DNA of 9,233 nt from assembly GCA_030832235.1 (NCBI GenBank), contig JAURJO010000524.1:1-9233 (forward strand), read 5' to 3'. Made by a program: the position numbers and the translations under genes. Position 1 is the first letter of the stretch, and every line of letters begins with the position of its first letter. Positions 6,722 to 9,233 of the stretch are shown one piece after another. The notes under the pieces are model-generated. The model was given only the letters and a program-made list of their open reading frames with translations. It had not been told where the DNA came from and did not search any database. This stretch comes from Verrucomicrobiota bacterium. Its GTDB lineage: Bacteria; Verrucomicrobiota; Verrucomicrobiia; Opitutales; Opitutaceae.

Positions 6722-9233
6722 TCAGAACTGCGTGCGCAATCCGAAGGTGACCAGCGTGCCGAAGTTCTGGAACACCTGCGGCCGGGTCCAAGGCTGCGCA
6801 CCGGGGCCGAAGCGCTCTGTGCGCTTGTTGGCGCCGTTCCAGTTCCGCGCGCCGCCGTAGACCGTGAAGCGATTCGAGACCCGGTAGTCGAACGACCAGT
6901 CCTGGGTGATCTGCGGCGCGACGTAGCTGCGTGTGCCCGCCGGGATGGTCGCGCTCGCGGCGTTGAGAGCCCCGGTCACGCGGTACGCATAAGCGGTGTT
7001 GAAGCGGAACGAGAAGGGCCCGCGGTTGTAGCTGAGCCCCCAGTTGATGTTCTTGTGGGCGAACGGCGTGAAGTCGGCGGCGTTGGGACCGCCCGACTCG
7101 GCGATCGTGGCGTTCACAAACGTCGAAAGTCCGCGGGCCCACGCGGGCAGGAAGAAAAACGACTGCCGCCAGCTCACCTCGTACCCCTTCACGGAGGCCT
7201 CGCCGCCGTTGGTCTTCGTGATGACCTCGTAGTCGAGGTAGTCGTCGTTCAGGCCGAAGCTCTCGAGCTGCGCCAGCGTCGCCGGCGCGCGCACCTGCAG
7301 GAAGAAGTTCTTCAGATCCTTCCGGAAGAGCCCGAAGGACACCACCGCGCCCTTGATGCCGTAGGCCTCGAACGAGAGATCGAAGTTATCCGCCGACCAC
7401 GGCGAGAGGCCCGAATTGACGATCGTCGCCGTGCGGACGGTGGAGGTCGGGTCGGAAACAGTGATGCCGGGTACCACCTCTGACAAAGCCGGACGGCCCA
7501 GCGTCTTCGCGTAGGCGGCGCGCGCCACCAGATCGTCGGTGACGTAGAACGTGCTGTTGATGCTCGGATAAAAGTCGGAGTAGTCGCGGGAGGCCCTGGC
7601 GCCGCGATCCTTGTAACGGAGCCGCGCGATGTCCATCGCCGTGCCCGGGACCGGTAACGGCCGACCGGCGGCGTCCCGCAGCAGGTTGCCATTGGCGTCC
7701 TGCTGGAAGGTGGCGCGGACGTTGTCGAGCGGACCCGCGCCGGTGTCCGCCGTGCGCTCGAAGCGGACGCCGCCGACGATCCAAAGGCGGTTGTCGAGGA
7801 GCTTTACGTCGGTGCGCACATAGGCGGCGGAGATCGTCTCCTGGAAGAAGCGGGAGTTCGCGACCGCGGAGGAGTAAGCCGCCGCCTCGTTCAGCGTGAA
7901 CCACTCCGGGCGGGACTTGAAGAGTTCGTAGACCTTTGTCGCGCTGATCCACTTCACCTTCAACGAATCGTTGAAGAACGTCTGTTTCGACAGACTGTCG
8001 TTGGTCAGATCGTAAGCGCCCGCGAGGCGGCTGACACCCGCCGGCGGCGCGAAAGTCCAGGTCCGGGCCTCGGACACGCGGTCGCGGCGCTGGCGGTTCA
8101 CGGTGAAACCGGTCTTAATCGTGAGTGGGAACGGAACCCGAAACGTGCGTGCGATGTTCGCCGCCACGCTGCGCATGTCATTCCGGAGCTCCTCCGGTTG
8201 GCTGGTGGGGTTGCTCAGCGTGAGCTGAGCGTTGTCATACGGATCGACCGCCTGACCGGCGCGGGTGAAAGCCGTGATGCGCGGCGCCCGCCGGGAATAG
8301 ACGCCCTGCAGGTCGTCGGCGCGGACGACCAGCGAGCCCAGCGAAGCCGTGCCGATCGTGCGGAAGAATCCGTGTTCAAGGTCCTTCCGCTCGTCCCAGC
8401 TGCGCGAGAAATTGGCGCTGGCGTCGATCCGATAAAGGCTGCCCTCGTGCTGGAACCGCAGCAGGGCCGATGACGTGCCACGCGTGCGGTCGCCGTAGGT
8501 GATGCTCTGGCGCACGGAGTCGTTACCAGCCGCCGCACCTTGGGAGAAGTTGGCGTCGCCAGTGACGCCCGCGCCGAAGGCCGTCGAAAAGACATTCTGC
8601 CGGGTCGGCGTGTTGATCTGCACATGCTCGAGGTTGAGCCGGAGCGAGCTGTCGCGCGTGATCCGCCAGTCGAACGTTGTCGACGCCAGCTGGCGCTCCG
8701 TCGTCTGCACCACGTTCTGCACCGTCGAGGTCGTGAGCACCCCGCGGACCATGTCCCACAACGGGTTGTCGTAGTCCATGTCGTAGACCCGCAGCATGCT
8801 GCTGAGGTTGACGGTGAACGCGACGGACTTGTTCACCGGGTGGGAGTAGTTGAGGTCGAAGCCCGGCTGGATCGCCCGCTCGTTCGAACGCGGGTCGCTG
8901 CCGACCCGCTCGTTCAGGCCGGGGGGCACCAGTCGGTTGTCGGAGTTGTACGCCGCGTAGGTATTGATCCGCAGCTGGCGCCGCGGATTGGCGAAGCCGC
9001 TTTTGCCGACGATGTTCACCGTGCCGCCGACGGCGTTGGCCGGCCGGTCGGGCGTGGGCACCTTGGTGACCTCGATGCGGTCGACGCTGCCCGCGGAACT
9101 GGCGGCGAGGTCGAAGTTGCGGTCGATCGAGGGGGTGGAAACCTCGGCGCCGTCGACCATGAAGATGACGCCGCCGGCCGGCATGCCGCGGATCGAAGCG
9201 GTCGCGGCGGTCTGCGGGCCCGAAACAATCGAG
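6722..9233 (-). CDS. TonB-dependent outer-membrane receptor (N-terminus cut by window edge)
   Basis: TonB-energised outer-membrane importer; about 836 codons are present and the signal peptide and start of the plug lie beyond the right edge. The visible sequence begins inside the plug: SIRGMPAGGVIFMVDGAEV, then RIEVTKVPTPDRPANAVGG and a NIVGKSGF segment (about 9085-8990). These resemble the large Xanthomonas/Caulobacter-type receptors (TIGR01782-like) that are frequent in carbohydrate loci. A barrel landmark AKTLGRPALSEV lies around 7515-7480. The protein ends in TLVTFGLRTQF, with the terminal phenylalanine expected of an outer-membrane beta-signal. The frame is intact. It is followed within 30 nt by the Asp-box protein gene, implying a shared operon and substrate. 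It is of a different subtype from the receptor at the left end, so the two are unlikely to be a recent duplication. The substrate is not deducible from sequence alone. Confidence 0.94.
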   Translation of the reverse strand, partial: SIVSGPQTAATASIRGMPAGGVIFMVDGAEVSTPSIDRNFDLAASSAGSVDRIEVTKVPTPDRPANAVGGTVNIVGKSGFANPRRQLRINTYAAYNSDNRLVPPGLNERVGSDPRSNERAIQPGFDLNYSHPVNKSVAFTVNLSSMLRVYDMDYDNPLWDMVRGVLTTSTVQNVVQTTERQLASTTFDWRITRDSSLRLNLEHVQINTPTRQNVFSTAFGAGVTGDANFSQGAAAGNDSVRQSITYGDRTRGTSSALLRFQHEGSLYRIDASANFSRSWDERKDLEHGFFRTIGTASLGSLVVRADDLQGVYSRRAPRITAFTRAGQAVDPYDNAQLTLSNPTSQPEELRNDMRSVAANIARTFRVPFPLTIKTGFTVNRQRRDRVSEARTWTFAPPAGVSRLAGAYDLTNDSLSKQTFFNDSLKVKWISATKVYELFKSRPEWFTLNEAAAYSSAVANSRFFQETISAAYVRTDVKLLDNRLWIVGGVRFERTADTGAGPLDNVRATFQQDANGNLLRDAAGRPLPVPGTAMDIARLRYKDRGARASRDYSDFYPSINSTFYVTDDLVARAAYAKTLGRPALSEVVPGITVSDPTSTVRTATIVNSGLSPWSADNFDLSFEAYGIKGAVVSFGLFRKDLKNFFLQVRAPATLAQLESFGLNDDYLDYEVITKTNGGEASVKGYEVSWRQSFFFLPAWARGLSTFVNATIAESGGPNAADFTPFAHKNINWGLSYNRGPFSFRFNTAYAYRVTGALNAASATIPAGTRSYVAPQITQDWSFDYRVSNRFTVYGGARNWNGANKRTERFGPGAQPWTRPQVFQNFGTLVTFGLRTQF

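Noticed and set aside
6548..7483. Plus-strand open frame of 311 codons
   Set aside because: It overlaps the propeller-protein 5' end and the receptor 3' end antisense. No domain is recognisable.

Overview
The window is GC-rich and codes almost entirely on the minus strand. It looks like part of a glycan-scavenging (PUL-like) locus of a Gram-negative, marine- or soil-type bacterium. The combination of two TonB-dependent outer-membrane receptors, a type I sulfatase and an Asp-box (sialidase-like) propeller protein, with no SusD, fits Verrucomicrobiota (Opitutaceae-like) best. That assignment is inferred from family resemblance; no marker gene in the window proves it.

Layout in the direction of transcription (right to left): (1) 9233-6722, a TonB-dependent receptor missing its N-terminus. 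(2) 6691-5555, a secreted five-Asp-box propeller protein that starts with GTG 30 nt after the receptor stop, so the two probably form one operon. (3) 5393-5469 on the opposite (+) strand, an intact tRNA-Pro(GGG) with encoded CCA. (4) 5218-3473, a secreted S1-type sulfatase with a complete formylglycine motif. (5) 3472-3121, about 350 bp with no convincing gene but with dense dyad symmetry. (6) 3120-1, a second, different TonB-dependent receptor whose reading frame is open to the left edge, so only its extreme C-terminus is missing.

Working model: the receptors import sulfated, acidic oligosaccharides across the outer membrane, while the sulfatase and the propeller protein remove sulfate and terminal sugars outside the cytoplasm. 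The tRNA faces the opposite way and splits the cluster into at least two transcription units: receptor plus propeller protein, and sulfatase with or without the second receptor.

The part most worth a second look is the non-coding stretch before the second receptor. It holds a perfect 13-bp inverted repeat enclosing two further hairpins, four copies of the octamer GACCAAGG (three direct, one inverted), and a neighbouring 7-bp stem. It could be a structured leader RNA, an operator array or a REP/MITE-like palindromic element. Separately, the sulfatase frame stays open upstream across the antisense of the tRNA, which invites a false N-terminal extension.
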